The notes: generated by a model from the sequence alone, not told the origin. Numbered from the stretch's first letter, positions 1-8,856 are shown. The stretch: DNA of 64,000 nt from Catellatospora sichuanensis (GCF_007483665.1 NZ_VIQO01000023.1:124001-188000), one strand, 5' to 3'. Made by a program: numbers and translations.

Positions 1-762
1 CTGACCCGCGCGGCAGGCTCCTACCTGCTCGGCGCGGCCTGCTACTTCCTGGGCCGGCTGGCCGAAGCGGAGCGGTGGCTGACCACGTCGGCGGAGCTGC
101 TGTCCGGGATGGACCCGCGCGTGCTGGGCCGGGAGGTGGCGCGGCGGCCTGCGCTGGCCGCCTACAACTTCCGGGCCCTGGTGCGGTCGTTGCGGGGTGA
201 GCGGGCCGCCGCCGATGCGGACCTCGCCGCCGCGGCGGATCTGGCGGACCGGCTCGACGACCCCTACGGCCGGGCCAACGCGCGGCTGTATGCCGCCTGG
301 CTGCAGCTGCAGGAGCTGGACGCGCAGGCCGGGCACGTCGCGGCGCTGCGCTTCCGGGAGCTGGGCCTGGCCCACGGGATGCCGCACTTCGTCACGACGG
401 CCGAGGTGTTCGCGGCGTGGGCGGCGGTGTACGCCGGTGACGCCGCGCAGCGGCCGCGGATGCGCGCGGCTTACGAGGCGCTGTACCGGCTGGGGCTGCG
501 CGCCACGCGTACCGTCACGCTCAGCGCCATGGCCAACGCGCACCTGGCCGTCGGCGACCTCGACGGCGCTGCCGCGCTGGCCGCGGAGGGGCTGGCCCTG
601 GCGGAGGCGACCGGTGAGCGGGTGGTGCTGGCCGAGCTGCTGCGGGTGCGCGCGGTCGCGACCACCGACCCTCAGGGGCTGCGGGCGGCGGCGGCCATCG
701 CCGCCGAGCAGGGCGCCCGGCTGCTCGCGGCACGGGTGGCCGCGTCCGCCGAGCAGCTGTAG
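1..762 (+). CDS. C-terminal part of a TPR-rich transcriptional regulator/ATPase (5' truncated by window)
   Basis: The frame is open from base 1, so the gene begins outside the window. The visible 253 residues are alanine/leucine-rich paired helices of tetratricopeptide type (for example YLLGAACYFLGRLAEAERWL and LAVGDLDGAAALAAEGLALA), as in the C-terminal half of BTAD/SARP or LAL-type regulators and related signal-transduction ATPases. There is no HTH at the visible C-terminus, which argues against a LuxR ending; any DNA-binding part would be N-terminal. It ends about 200 bp before an FAD monooxygenase on the same strand, which it might regulate (inference). Exact family uncertain. Confidence 0.6.
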   Translation: MTRAAGSYLLGAACYFLGRLAEAERWLTTSAELLSGMDPRVLGREVARRPALAAYNFRALVRSLRGERAAADADLAAAADLADRLDDPYGRANARLYAAWLQLQELDAQAGHVAALRFRELGLAHGMPHFVTTAEVFAAWAAVYAGDAAQRPRMRAAYEALYRLGLRATRTVTLSAMANAHLAVGDLDGAAALAAEGLALAEATGERVVLAELLRVRAVATTDPQGLRAAAAIAAEQGARLLAARVAASAEQL

Positions 763-874
763 CCCACCGCTGCGCGGCTCCGCATCGGGCCGATCCCGCC
801 GGACCGCTCCGGCGGTGACCTTGCACGCGGGCCGATCGCGCCGCACCTGTCCGGGGACGACCTGCACGGCGGCC

Positions 875-919
875 GCGTGGAGGCGGGCCCTCCACGCGGG
901 CTCCATGCCGCCTCCACGC
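875..919. promoter_or_regulatory. Three copies of a CCTCCACGC nonamer upstream of the monooxygenase
   Basis: An inverted copy at 875-883 (GCGTGGAGG) faces a direct copy at 889-897, with a 5-nt loop; a second direct copy is at 911-919, exactly 22 bp (two helical turns) after the first. They lie 50-94 bp before the monooxygenase start. Two-turn spacing is typical of operators bound by SARP-type or dimeric regulators, but no promoter could be assigned. Confidence 0.4.
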
Positions 920-968
920 CAGGATGGTCCGCTGGACGGGCACCGATCCCCCACGTGAAGGAGTCATC

Positions 969-2594
969 GTGTCCACCCCAGCGAGCCCCATCGATGTCGA
1001 CGTGCTGATAGTGGGGTGCGGGCCGGTCGGCGCGCTCACCGCCAACCTGCTCGGCCGGCGTGGTGTCAGCACCCTCGTGGTGGAGCGCAGCCGCGAACCG
1101 CACGGCCAGCCCCGCGCCTTTTCCTGCGACGACGAGGCGCTGCGCATCTACCAGCAGGCAGGGCTGCTGGCCGAGGTGTCGGCCGGGATGCGCAGCGCGC
1201 CGGTCGTCGACTACACCGACGGTGCGGGCCGGCCGTTCGCCGAGATCGCGCTGTCCGAGGTCGACTTCGGGCTCGGGCACCCGCCGCTGCAGTTCTTCGA
1301 CCAGCCCCGGCTGGAGCACGCGCTGCGTACCGGCCTGGGCCGGTTCCCGCACGTGGCGCTGCGTCTGGGCGTCGAGCTGGAGGCGCTGCACCCCGGCGAC
1401 GGCGGCGTGACCGCCCGGATCCGCGACCTCGGCACCGGCCTGACCCGGGAGGTGCACGCCCGGTACGTGCTGGGCTGCGACGGGGCGCGCAGCACGACCC
1501 GGGCGCTGGCGGGCATCGGGCTGCGCGGGTCCACGTACGAGGAGCCGTGGCTGGCCGTCTCCGGTGACCTGCCGGCCGACGCGGTGCGGCTGGACCGGAC
1601 CCGGTTCGTGTGCGACTGGCGGCGGCCGGCGTTCGTGTCCCCGGCCGCGGACGGCGGCTACCGGCTGGAGTTCATGCTGCGGGCCGGGGAGACCGCCGCG
1701 CGGCTGGAGCACCCTGCGGCGGTGGCGGAACTGGTCGCGCCGTATGTCGACCCGGCTCGGTTCCAGGTCCGCCGTGCTGCCGTGTACACGTTCAACCATC
1801 TGGTCGCCGACCGGTGGCGGGCCGGGCGGGTGTTCCTGCTGGGCGACGCCGCGCACCAGATGCCGCCGTTCATGGGCCAGGGGCTGTGCAGCGGGCTGCG
1901 CGACGCCGCCAACCTGGTCTGGAAGCTGGACCTGGTGCTGGCCGGGATCGCCGAGCCGGACCTGCTCGACACGTACGAGCAGGAGCGTCGCCCGCACACC
2001 GAGGAGATGGCGGCGATCACGGTACGGGTGGGGCGGGTGTTCCTGGCGCGCAGCCGGGCCGGTGCGAAGCTGCGCGACCTGCTGCTGCGCGGCGTGCAGC
2101 TGGTGCCGCGGGTGCGCCGCTTCGTGCGGCATTTCGAGTTCAAGCCGCTGCCGGTGCACCGCCGCGGCTGGCATGTCGGCGCCCGCCCGGCGGGGACGAT
2201 GTTCCCCCAGCCCCGGGTCGCGGTCCCCGGCTCGGCGCTTCCGGTGCCGCTGGACGACGTGCTGGGCGGAGGCTTCGCGCTGATCGGGCCGGAGGTGAGC
2301 CCGGCCGTCGCCGCCGATCCGCGCTGGCACGGCATGCCGGTGCGTTTCATCAGGGTCTGCCCGGCCGGGACGGCCCCGGCAATCACGGACGGGGACTACC
2401 GGGAGGTGGCCGATGTGGACGGGCGTCTGACGGCTTGGTTCGCCCGGCACCGCGCGGGTGTGGCCGTGCTGCGCCCCGACCGGTTCGTCTACGGCGTGGC
2501 CGGTGATTCCGCCGCGGCCGAGCTGGGCCGCACCTTGGCCGGTGCCCTGCGGGCGGGCAACCGGACGGCGGCGTCACCGCCGCGCGTCGGCTGA
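969..2594 (+). CDS. FAD-dependent aromatic monooxygenase (PHBH fold, MhpA-like)
   Basis: A 541-residue group A flavoprotein monooxygenase, predicted to hydroxylate an aromatic or polyketide-like substrate using NAD(P)H and O2 in the cytoplasm. Visible motifs: N-terminal dinucleotide fold GCGPVG (about residue 16), the DG motif GCDGARS (about 170) and the second FAD motif LLGDAAHQMPPFMGQG (about 295), followed by a C-terminal extension like that of 3-(3-hydroxyphenyl)propionate hydroxylases. I chose the GTG at 969 over the upstream ATG at 924 because AAGGAG sits 5 nt before it. It is monocistronic and followed directly by a strong hairpin. The substrate cannot be read from the sequence; antibiotic-inactivating or polyketide-tailoring roles are alternatives to catabolism. 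Confidence 0.85.
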   Translation: MSTPASPIDVDVLIVGCGPVGALTANLLGRRGVSTLVVERSREPHGQPRAFSCDDEALRIYQQAGLLAEVSAGMRSAPVVDYTDGAGRPFAEIALSEVDFGLGHPPLQFFDQPRLEHALRTGLGRFPHVALRLGVELEALHPGDGGVTARIRDLGTGLTREVHARYVLGCDGARSTTRALAGIGLRGSTYEEPWLAVSGDLPADAVRLDRTRFVCDWRRPAFVSPAADGGYRLEFMLRAGETAARLEHPAAVAELVAPYVDPARFQVRRAAVYTFNHLVADRWRAGRVFLLGDAAHQMPPFMGQGLCSGLRDAANLVWKLDLVLAGIAEPDLLDTYEQERRPHTEEMAAITVRVGRVFLARSRAGAKLRDLLLRGVQLVPRVRRFVRHFEFKPLPVHRRGWHVGARPAGTMFPQPRVAVPGSALPVPLDDVLGGGFALIGPEVSPAVAADPRWHGMPVRFIRVCPAGTAPAITDGDYREVADVDGRLTAWFARHRAGVAVLRPDRFVYGVAGDSAAAELGRTLAGALRAGNRTAASPPRVG

Positions 2595-2602
2595 GCGGCA
2601 GC

Positions 2603-2639
2603 ACGTATGGCCGGGCGCTCCAGGCGCCCGGCCATACGT
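2603..2639 (+). terminator. Strong hairpin terminator after the monooxygenase
   Basis: A perfect 16-bp stem (2603-2618 with 2624-2639) and a 5-nt loop start 9 nt after the monooxygenase stop. There is no T-tract, as is usual in high-GC actinomycetes. It separates this gene from the oppositely oriented small gene downstream. Confidence 0.8.
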
Positions 2640-2726
2640 CAAGTCTTCGCGAACTACGGCGCAACCGGGTTCGACGCTGCGGCGGAGGCACCCGCCGCGC
2701 TGATGAACCTCCGGTGGCCGGAGGGG

Positions 2727-3011
2727 TCAGAAGGGAGCCTGGTCCTCGCCGAGCAGCGCCAGGACGGTGTTCTTCGATCCGCCCTTGCGGCTCTGGACGA
2801 TCACCTTGCCGGAGCGGCCGTCCGGCATCTCCAGCGTCAGGGCCATGCCGACCGGAATCTCTACGCCGGTCGCATCGGTCGCGACCCGGAAATCGCCCGC
2901 CCACGGGCGGAGGCCACCCTTGCGCCCAGGCTCGGAGAAAAGAGCGGCGGTGCCGGACGTACGGGTGCCGTCAGCGGACAGCAGCACTGCGGGACTTCGA
3001 TAAGTAGCCAT
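2727..3011 (-). CDS. Small hypothetical beta-rich protein
   Basis: A 94-residue protein with alternating hydrophobic and polar stretches suggesting a small beta barrel (segments GTAALFSEPG, VGMALTLEMPDGRSGKVIV and NTVLALLG). No signal peptide or membrane segment. The ATG at 3011 is preceded by AGGTAGGGGG on the minus strand, a plausible ribosome site, and codon use is typical. It converges on the monooxygenase and is divergent from the glycosyltransferase gene. I do not recognise the family and assign no function. Confidence 0.6.
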   Translation of the reverse strand: MATYRSPAVLLSADGTRTSGTAALFSEPGRKGGLRPWAGDFRVATDATGVEIPVGMALTLEMPDGRSGKVIVQSRKGGSKNTVLALLGEDQAPF

Positions 3012-3180
3012 ATGCCCCCTACCTTATACGACTTCGGACCCGGATGGGGTGACGGAGGACTCACGATCCACCCGCCGGTGCAGCCGGACACCCGTACCAG
3101 AACCACGCCAGTCTTGATCATGGTGCCACCCGGCCCGGCTCCTCCCGTAGGGTGGGCCTCATGTCGCGAACCAGGTACGT

Positions 3181-4182
3181 GTGAAGGTAGCCCTGCTCGG
3201 ACCCGTGGCCTGGCGTACGCCGCCACACCACTACGGGCCGTGGGAGCAGGTCACCAGCCTGCTCGCCGAGGGCCTGACCGCTCGCGGGGTGGACGTCACC
3301 CTGTTCGCCACGCTCGACTCGCTCACCTCGGCGACCCTCGACGGCGTGTGCGCCCACGGCTACGCCGAGGACCCGGTCATGGACGGCCGCGTCTGGGAGG
3401 CGATGCACGTCGCGCACGCGTTCGGCAGATCGGCCGAGTTCGACCTCGTCCACAACCACCTGGACTGGCTGCCGCTGGCCTTCTCCGAGCAGTGCCGCGC
3501 ACCCCTGCTGACCACCGTGCACGGCTTCTCCGGCCCGGCCATCCTGCCCGCGTACGCCCGCGCCCGGTCGCGATACGTGTCCATCTCGGACTCCGACCGC
3601 TCCCCCGACCTCGACTACGTCGCGACGATCCACCACGGCATCGCGTTCGACCGGTTCCCGTACCGCTCCGCACCCGGGCACGGGCTGGTCGTCTTCGGCC
3701 GGGTGCACCCCGACAAGGGCACCCGGACCGCGATCGAGATCGCCCGGCAGGCCGGGCTGCCGCTGACCATCTGCGGCATCGTGGCCGACCAGCGCTACCA
3801 CGAGGAGCAGATCCTGCCGCACATCGACGGCGAGCAGGTCGTCTACCTGGGCTCGGTCGGGCCCGAGCAGCGCGGCGAGATCCTGTCGTCCGCCGCGGCG
3901 CTGCTGCATCCGATCGCTTTCGCCGAGCCGTTCGGGCTGGCCGTCGTGGAGTCGATGGCCTGCGGCACACCCGTGGTGGCATACGCCCGCGGTTCGATGC
4001 CCGAAGTGGTCGACGAGGGCGTCACCGGGCACCTCGTGCACAGCGTCGCCCAGGCGGTGGCGGCCGTGTCCCGCATCGGCGACATCGACCGGCAGCGCTG
4101 CCGCGACCACGCCCGAGCACGGTTCTCCGCGGACCGGATGGTCGACGACTATCTACGTCTCTATCACACGATCGTCGATTAA
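3181..4182 (+). CDS. GT4-family glycosyltransferase
   Basis: A 333-residue GT-B glycosyltransferase. The N-terminal Rossmann domain carries the acceptor-side glycine-containing loop (HHYGPWEQV, about residue 16), and the C-terminal domain has the family E-x7-E donor-binding motif in FAEPFGLAVVESMACGTP (about residue 250) and the phosphate-binding VFGRVHPDKG region. GT4 enzymes transfer sugars from nucleotide-sugar donors with retention of configuration. The start is GTG, without a clear Shine-Dalgarno; an upstream ATG at 3161 opens only a seven-codon reading frame that ends just inside this start. It precedes a second GT4 gene by 157 bp, so the two probably act on the same glycan. Confidence 0.85.
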   Translation: MKVALLGPVAWRTPPHHYGPWEQVTSLLAEGLTARGVDVTLFATLDSLTSATLDGVCAHGYAEDPVMDGRVWEAMHVAHAFGRSAEFDLVHNHLDWLPLAFSEQCRAPLLTTVHGFSGPAILPAYARARSRYVSISDSDRSPDLDYVATIHHGIAFDRFPYRSAPGHGLVVFGRVHPDKGTRTAIEIARQAGLPLTICGIVADQRYHEEQILPHIDGEQVVYLGSVGPEQRGEILSSAAALLHPIAFAEPFGLAVVESMACGTPVVAYARGSMPEVVDEGVTGHLVHSVAQAVAAVSRIGDIDRQRCRDHARARFSADRMVDDYLRLYHTIVD

Positions 4183-4339
4183 CACCTGCTTACTGCTACC
4201 GTCAAGGTGCTGAGACGCCCGCAAGGGTGCAATGTGGTTCCCGGGCGACGCCCTGGGAGACCCGGACCGCTCGCCGCACACGCAGGCCGAGCGGACGCCT
4301 TCACCGCGTGAGGCCGCCTTTCCTGAAGGAAGTGCGCCG
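4183..4339 (+). other. 157-bp intergenic leader with several possible stems
   Basis: The space before the second glycosyltransferase holds short complementary segments, including CCTGC near 4185 with GCAGG near 4281, GGGCG/CGCCC around 4241-4252 and GCCTTCAC facing GTGAGGC around 4298-4315, the last just before the ribosome site. It contains CTGAGACGCCCGC resembling, but not matching, the TPP-riboswitch signature, and no ACC-GAACCTGA partner follows. It could be a structured 5' leader or simply GC-rich spacer. Confidence 0.25.
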
Positions 4340-5485
4340 ATGAACCGGAAGGCACCATCGATGCCCACCAGCTACGGCTTTGTCAGCACCCACCCGCCGA
4401 CCGCGTGCGGACTGGCCACGTTCAACTCCGCCCTGTCGACCGCGCTGTGCCCGGACGGCATGCCCGGCGGCATCGTGCGCGTCACCGCCGCCGGGGAACC
4501 GGACACCGCGGACCCCAAGGTCGTCCACACCTGGTCGACCGACGACGCCGACGGCTGGCAGCTCGCCGCGAAGACCCTCGACCACTTCGACGTGGCCGTC
4601 GTGCAGCACGAGTACGGCATCTACCCCGGCGCCGACGGCCACGACGTGGTGCCGATGCTCCAGCAGCTCACCGTACCGAGCATGGTGGTGCTGCACACCG
4701 TACTGGCCACCCCCACCGCCCGGCAGAAGACCGTGCTCGAACAGATCGCGCGCGCCGCGGACGCCGTGGTCGTCATGACCGCCACCGCCCGGGACCGACT
4801 GGCCGCGGGCTACGACGTCGACCTCGGCAAGGTCACCGTCATCCCGCACGGGGCGCACGACCACACCGCCGCCCCGGCCGACAAGGGCCCGCGACCGCAC
4901 CTGCTCACCTGGGGACTGCTCGGGCCCGGCAAGGGCATCGAATGGGCCGTGCGCGCCCTCGCCCGGCTCCGCAACCTGCCGCAGCGACCCGTATACACGA
5001 TCGCCGGCAAGACCCACCCGCGCGTGCTCGAACAACACGGCGAGCAGTACCGCGACGGCCTGGTCGAGTTGACAAGGGTGCTCGGCATCGCCGAGTCGGT
5101 CCGCTTCGACCCCGTGTACCGCGACGACGCGTCGCTGGGCCGCCTGATCCGCTCCGCCGACGTGGTGCTGCTGCCCTACGACTCCCGGGAGCAGGTCACC
5201 TCCGGTGTGCTCATCGAAGCCGTCGCCGCGGGCGTGCCCGTCGTCGCGACCCGCTTCCCGCACGCCGTCGAGCTGCTGACCGACGGCCCCGGCCTGCTGG
5301 TGCCGCACGGCGACGCCTCGGCCATGGCCGACGCCATCCGCACGATCCTCACCAGCCCCGACGCCGCCCGCCTCGGCGGTGCACCCGGCACCGCCATGCT
5401 GTGGCCCGCCGTCGCGGACCGGTACGCCGCGCTCGCGCAGCGGCTGCTGACCAGCGACCGGGCCCTGATCGCGGCCGCTGCGTGA
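4340..5485 (+). CDS. GT4-family glycosyltransferase, first gene of the GH130 operon
   Basis: A 381-residue GT-B enzyme. The N-terminal half contains THPPTACGLATFN (donor/acceptor loop) and VVQHEYGIYPG, a pattern found in glycosyltransferases that accompany GH130 genes; the C-terminal half has the phosphate-binding WGLLGPGKGIEWAV region and the EAVAAGVPVVA segment of the nucleotide-sugar site. ATG 4340 is chosen because AAGGAAG lies 8 nt upstream; a longer in-frame start at 4232 has no such site. Its stop overlaps the next gene's GTG start (GTGA), indicating translational coupling with 5482-6492 and then the GH130 gene. A mannosyltransferase role is likely by context but not proven. Confidence 0.82.
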   Translation: MNRKAPSMPTSYGFVSTHPPTACGLATFNSALSTALCPDGMPGGIVRVTAAGEPDTADPKVVHTWSTDDADGWQLAAKTLDHFDVAVVQHEYGIYPGADGHDVVPMLQQLTVPSMVVLHTVLATPTARQKTVLEQIARAADAVVVMTATARDRLAAGYDVDLGKVTVIPHGAHDHTAAPADKGPRPHLLTWGLLGPGKGIEWAVRALARLRNLPQRPVYTIAGKTHPRVLEQHGEQYRDGLVELTRVLGIAESVRFDPVYRDDASLGRLIRSADVVLLPYDSREQVTSGVLIEAVAAGVPVVATRFPHAVELLTDGPGLLVPHGDASAMADAIRTILTSPDAARLGGAPGTAMLWPAVADRYAALAQRLLTSDRALIAAAA

Positions 5486-6492
5486 AGGTCCCCGCACCGA
5501 ACTTCGCCCACCTCATCCGGCTGACCGACGACACCGGCCTGTTCGAGCACGCCAGGCTCGCCGTCGTGCGCCGCGAGCACGGCTACTGCACCGACGACGT
5601 CGCCCGCGGGCTCGTCGTCACCAGCCGCGAAGCCGATCCGTCGGCGGAGCTCGTCCGGCTGTCCGAGTGCTACCTGACCTTCCTCAACCACGCACAGGCC
5701 AAGACCGGGGCGTTCCACAACCGGCTCCGCCACGATCGGCGCTGGGAGGACCAGGCCGGACTCGGCGACTGGTGGGGACGGGCGCTGTGGGGCCTGGGCA
5801 CCGCGGCGGCACGTCACCCGGCGGCGTGGATACGCGACTCCGCGCTGACCGCGTTCCGGCTCGGCACGTCGCAGCGATCCGCCTACCCACACGCCATGGC
5901 GTTCGCCGGACTGGGCGCAGCCGAGGTGCTGCGCGCCGACCCGGGTGACGTCGACGCGGCCGCGCTGCTGGCCGACGCCGCCACCGCGGTGGGCCCACCC
6001 GGACCGGACCCGGACTGGCCATGGCCCCTGCCCCGGCTGACGTACGCCAACGCCGCGCTCGCGGAGGTCGTCATCGCCGACGCAGCGGCGCGCGGCGACG
6101 ACACCGCCCTGGACACCGGCCTGCGTCTGCTCACCTGGCTGCGTGACGTCCAGACCGGCCCGCACGGCCTGCGCGTCGTGCCGGCCGGTGGCTGGGCCCG
6201 CGGCGAGCAGCGGGCCGACCGGGACCAGCAGCCCATCGAGGTCGCCGCGCTCGCCGACGCGTTCGCCACCGCCGCAGCGGTGACCAGGGACCCGTCCTGG
6301 AATGCCGACCTGGATCGGACCGTCGCCTGGTTCCTCGGCGCCAACGACGCCGCCGCGGTCATGTGGGACGTGAGCACCGGCGGCGGCTACGACGGTCTGA
6401 CGGCGTACGGGCCCAACCTCAACCAGGGCGCGGAGTCCACCTTGGCATTGCTGTCCACGTTGCAGCACGCGCGGACGACGGTGCCGGCGTGA
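5482..6492 (+). CDS. Six-hairpin glycosidase-like protein of the GH130 operon
   Basis: A 336-residue soluble protein rich in regularly spaced aromatic helices (REHGYCTDDVARGL, WWGRALWGLGTAA, YPHAMAFAGLGAAE, GGGYDGLTAYGPNLNQGAEST), the look of an (alpha/alpha)6 barrel as in six-hairpin glycosidases and epimerases. The start is a GTG overlapping the previous stop by 4 nt, and its own stop overlaps the GH130 GTG in the same way, so all three are translationally coupled. Such genes are often found between a GT4 and a GH130 gene; the enzymatic activity is unknown. No signal peptide is present, so it acts in the cytoplasm. Confidence 0.7.
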   Translation: MKVPAPNFAHLIRLTDDTGLFEHARLAVVRREHGYCTDDVARGLVVTSREADPSAELVRLSECYLTFLNHAQAKTGAFHNRLRHDRRWEDQAGLGDWWGRALWGLGTAAARHPAAWIRDSALTAFRLGTSQRSAYPHAMAFAGLGAAEVLRADPGDVDAAALLADAATAVGPPGPDPDWPWPLPRLTYANAALAEVVIADAAARGDDTALDTGLRLLTWLRDVQTGPHGLRVVPAGGWARGEQRADRDQQPIEVAALADAFATAAAVTRDPSWNADLDRTVAWFLGANDAAAVMWDVSTGGGYDGLTAYGPNLNQGAESTLALLSTLQHARTTVPA

Positions 6493-7961
6493 CGGCCGCC
6501 GAGCTCGCCGTCAGGCATGAAGTGACGCTGGAACCCGACCCGCGGCGAGTCATCGTGAAACTGTTCGTGCCCGGTGAGGACGCCGTGATGGCGCGCACCC
6601 GGGCCTCCGGCCTCGTCGAACGGGTCACCGCGCTCGACGACGAGGCCGCCGCGCGCCTGCTGGACGAGGTCATGCACAGCTTCGGCAGCCGGCATGACGA
6701 GCTCGCGGCCACCTTCCGCCACCACTTCGACCTGGTCCGGCACCGGGTGAGCTCCGACCGTGAACTGCCGCCCACGATGCGGACGCTCATCGGCGCGTTC
6801 TTCAGCCACGAGTACGCCGTCGAGGGCGCGGCCCTGTGCAACCCGTCCATGGTGGAACACCCCGACCAGTCCGGACTGTCCGACGGGCAGCTACGCGTGG
6901 CCGTCAGCCTGCGGCAGATCGGCGAGGGCCACCTGTCGTCCATCGGGTTCGCGACCGCCGTCCTCGGACCCGGCAGGGACCTGACCCTGACGCCGCGGTC
7001 CGGCTCGCTGGTAGTCGGGGCGCGCGCCAGTGCGGTGCACCGGCGCGACCTGCTTGCCGCCGGGCTGGACGAGGAGGCGTACGACGACGAGGTCTCCGCG
7101 ACGGTCCTGGGACTGCTGCCGGAACGCTTCGACGACCAGCAGTTCGAGCAGACGCTCACCCGGATCCCGCCCGACCTGCTGCACAGGGCCACCGCGCAGC
7201 GCACGGTGGAACAGCTACGCCGCACCATCGCCGACAGCTACTCGGTCGTCTTCCCGGCGCAGGTGCCGCTCAGCCGGCGGGTGCTGTGGCCGAACAACCC
7301 GGCGGAGAGCAACGGCATGGAGGACGCCCGCTTCGTCAAGGTCAGCGACGAGAACGGCGAGCCGGCCTACCGGGCGACCTACACCGCCTACGACGGACGG
7401 CAGATCGCCTCGCGGATGCTCGGCAGCGCCGACCTCACCCGCTTCGAGGTGACGCCGATGCGCGGGCCCGGTGCCCGCAACAAGGGGGTGGCGCTGTTCC
7501 CCCGCACGATCGAGGGCCGTCACGTGGCCCTCTGCCGGTCCGACGGCGAGACCCTCGGCCTGACCACCCTCGACGGCGACAACCGCTGGGGTGAACCCGT
7601 GCCGCTGCTGCGGCCCGGACGCACCTGGAGCCTGATCCAGGTCGGCAACTGCGGCTCGCCGCTGGAGACCGACGCCGGCTGGCTGGTGCTCACGCACGGC
7701 GTGGGACCCATGCGGCAGTACGCCATCGGGGCGATCCTGCTGGAACTGCACCGGCCGGAACGGATCATCGCGGAGCTGCCGGGGGTGCTGCTGGCTCCGG
7801 CGGCGGGCGACCGCGACGGATACGTCCCCAACGTCGTCTACTCCTGCGGCGGGCTGCTGCACCAGGGCACCCTGTGGATGCCCTACGGCGCGAGCGACGC
7901 GCGGGTGGGTTTCGCCACCGTCGGCGTCGCCGGCCTCCTCGACGCCATGCGAGAGGCGTGA
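6489..7961 (+). CDS. GH130 beta-mannoside phosphorylase/mannosidase-like enzyme
   Basis: A 490-residue protein with a five-bladed propeller GH130 region in its C-terminal two thirds: the family block NGMEDARFV (consensus GxEDPR, with Ala replacing Pro) followed by YRATYTAYDG, then RNKGVALFP, WSLIQVGNCGSP, LVLTHGVGP and a final LWMPYGASD. The Asp after Glu is the family's usual acid catalyst position. GH130 enzymes phosphorolyse or hydrolyse beta-1,4- or beta-1,2-mannosides and are usually cytoplasmic; no signal peptide is seen. An N-terminal helical extension of about 150 residues is characteristic of longer members. The GTG start overlaps the upstream stop. With two GT4 enzymes nearby it probably makes or recycles a mannose-containing glycan (inference). 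Confidence 0.82.
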   Translation: MTAAELAVRHEVTLEPDPRRVIVKLFVPGEDAVMARTRASGLVERVTALDDEAAARLLDEVMHSFGSRHDELAATFRHHFDLVRHRVSSDRELPPTMRTLIGAFFSHEYAVEGAALCNPSMVEHPDQSGLSDGQLRVAVSLRQIGEGHLSSIGFATAVLGPGRDLTLTPRSGSLVVGARASAVHRRDLLAAGLDEEAYDDEVSATVLGLLPERFDDQQFEQTLTRIPPDLLHRATAQRTVEQLRRTIADSYSVVFPAQVPLSRRVLWPNNPAESNGMEDARFVKVSDENGEPAYRATYTAYDGRQIASRMLGSADLTRFEVTPMRGPGARNKGVALFPRTIEGRHVALCRSDGETLGLTTLDGDNRWGEPVPLLRPGRTWSLIQVGNCGSPLETDAGWLVLTHGVGPMRQYAIGAILLELHRPERIIAELPGVLLAPAAGDRDGYVPNVVYSCGGLLHQGTLWMPYGASDARVGFATVGVAGLLDAMREA

Positions 7962-8267
7962 CCAGGTCGACGGACCCGGTGGCCGCCTTCGCGAACCGGC
8001 CTGCCGGCCCGCGCACCGCCGCTGCCGGCGGGTCGCCGAGGTGAGGTGCGAGATCGCCGCCCCGCGGCAGGTCTGAGCACCGCCCGGAGGGCGTAGGCTG
8101 AAATTGCCGCTCCGGACCCCGGTGGCCGCCATCGCTTCAGTGCAGGCGCCGCTGATGAGGTCGACATCGATCGACGGATTCGGCATGGACGATCGACCGG
8201 AACGGGTATCGCAGACCGGCCGTCCGTCGACCATGCAACATGGCAAATCAGTAGAGGACGGTCGATC
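7962..8267. other. 306-bp gap without a supported gene
   Basis: A GTG overlapping the GH130 stop opens a 28-codon frame ending near 8044, with no ribosome site and no recognisable sequence. Around 8158-8268 the motif GATCGAC or its complement recurs, which could hold the DUF5994 promoter. I see nothing else. Confidence 0.4.
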
Positions 8268-8825
8268 ATGCGCAACATCTCCGACACCGACAAACTCGCC
8301 GAAATCCCCACCACCCGCGCCGGCACACCCCCGGCCAGGGTGTCTCTCACGCCCCGCCGGGCCGACCGAGCGGTTCTCGACGGAGGCTGGTGGCCGCGCT
8401 CCTGGAACCCGGCCGTGGAACTGCCCGCCCTGGTCACAGCACTGTCTCAGCGGTATGGCCCGATCCGCCATCTCATGCTCAACGACGCCACGTGGCCGGA
8501 TCACATCCGGCGTCTCACCGTCGGCTCGCAGGTGGTGCGCATCGGATGGTTCGCGACCCAGGACCCCGCGCTGGCGATCGCCCTCACGGCCCGAGACGAG
8601 CAACTGGACCTGCTCGTGGTGCCGCCGTCGACCCCGACCGCCGCGGCCGAGCGGGCACTGGCCGCAGCCGCCGACCCGGCCGATCTCACGCACGCCGCCG
8701 ACATCATCGCCGCGCTGACCGCACCCGACCCCGCAGGCACCAGTCGGGTCGGCGCACCGGTCGACGGTGGTGGCCGCAACACAGCAGCACCGGTCCCGGC
8801 CGGTGCCGCGAACGCCGGAGCGTAG
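8268..8825 (+). CDS. DUF5994 family protein
   Basis: A 185-residue cytoplasmic protein. The family signature is visible in RVSLTP, then LDGGWWPRSWNPAVELPALV, RYGPIRHLMLNDATW and VRIGWF, all typical of the actinobacterial DUF5994 family of unknown function. The C-terminal 50 residues are Ala/Pro/Gly-rich and probably disordered. ATG 8268 is preceded by GAGGAC at suitable distance. A hairpin follows the stop, so it appears monocistronic. Function unknown. Confidence 0.8.
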   Translation: MRNISDTDKLAEIPTTRAGTPPARVSLTPRRADRAVLDGGWWPRSWNPAVELPALVTALSQRYGPIRHLMLNDATWPDHIRRLTVGSQVVRIGWFATQDPALAIALTARDEQLDLLVVPPSTPTAAAERALAAAADPADLTHAADIIAALTAPDPAGTSRVGAPVDGGGRNTAAPVPAGAANAGA

Positions 8826-8856
8826 GCACGCCGACTCGGGCGGCACCTGCAGGCCG

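Noticed and set aside
672-2450. 592-codon frame antisense to the monooxygenase
   Set aside because: Low-complexity antisense of a gene with clear FAD motifs.
4183-4339. TPP riboswitch suggested by CTGAGACGCCC
   Set aside because: The second conserved half with GAACCTGA and the AGGGA end is absent, and the pathway does not fit.
7958-8044. 28-codon frame overlapping the GH130 stop by GTGA
   Set aside because: No ribosome site or recognisable sequence; chance is sufficient despite the overlap pattern.
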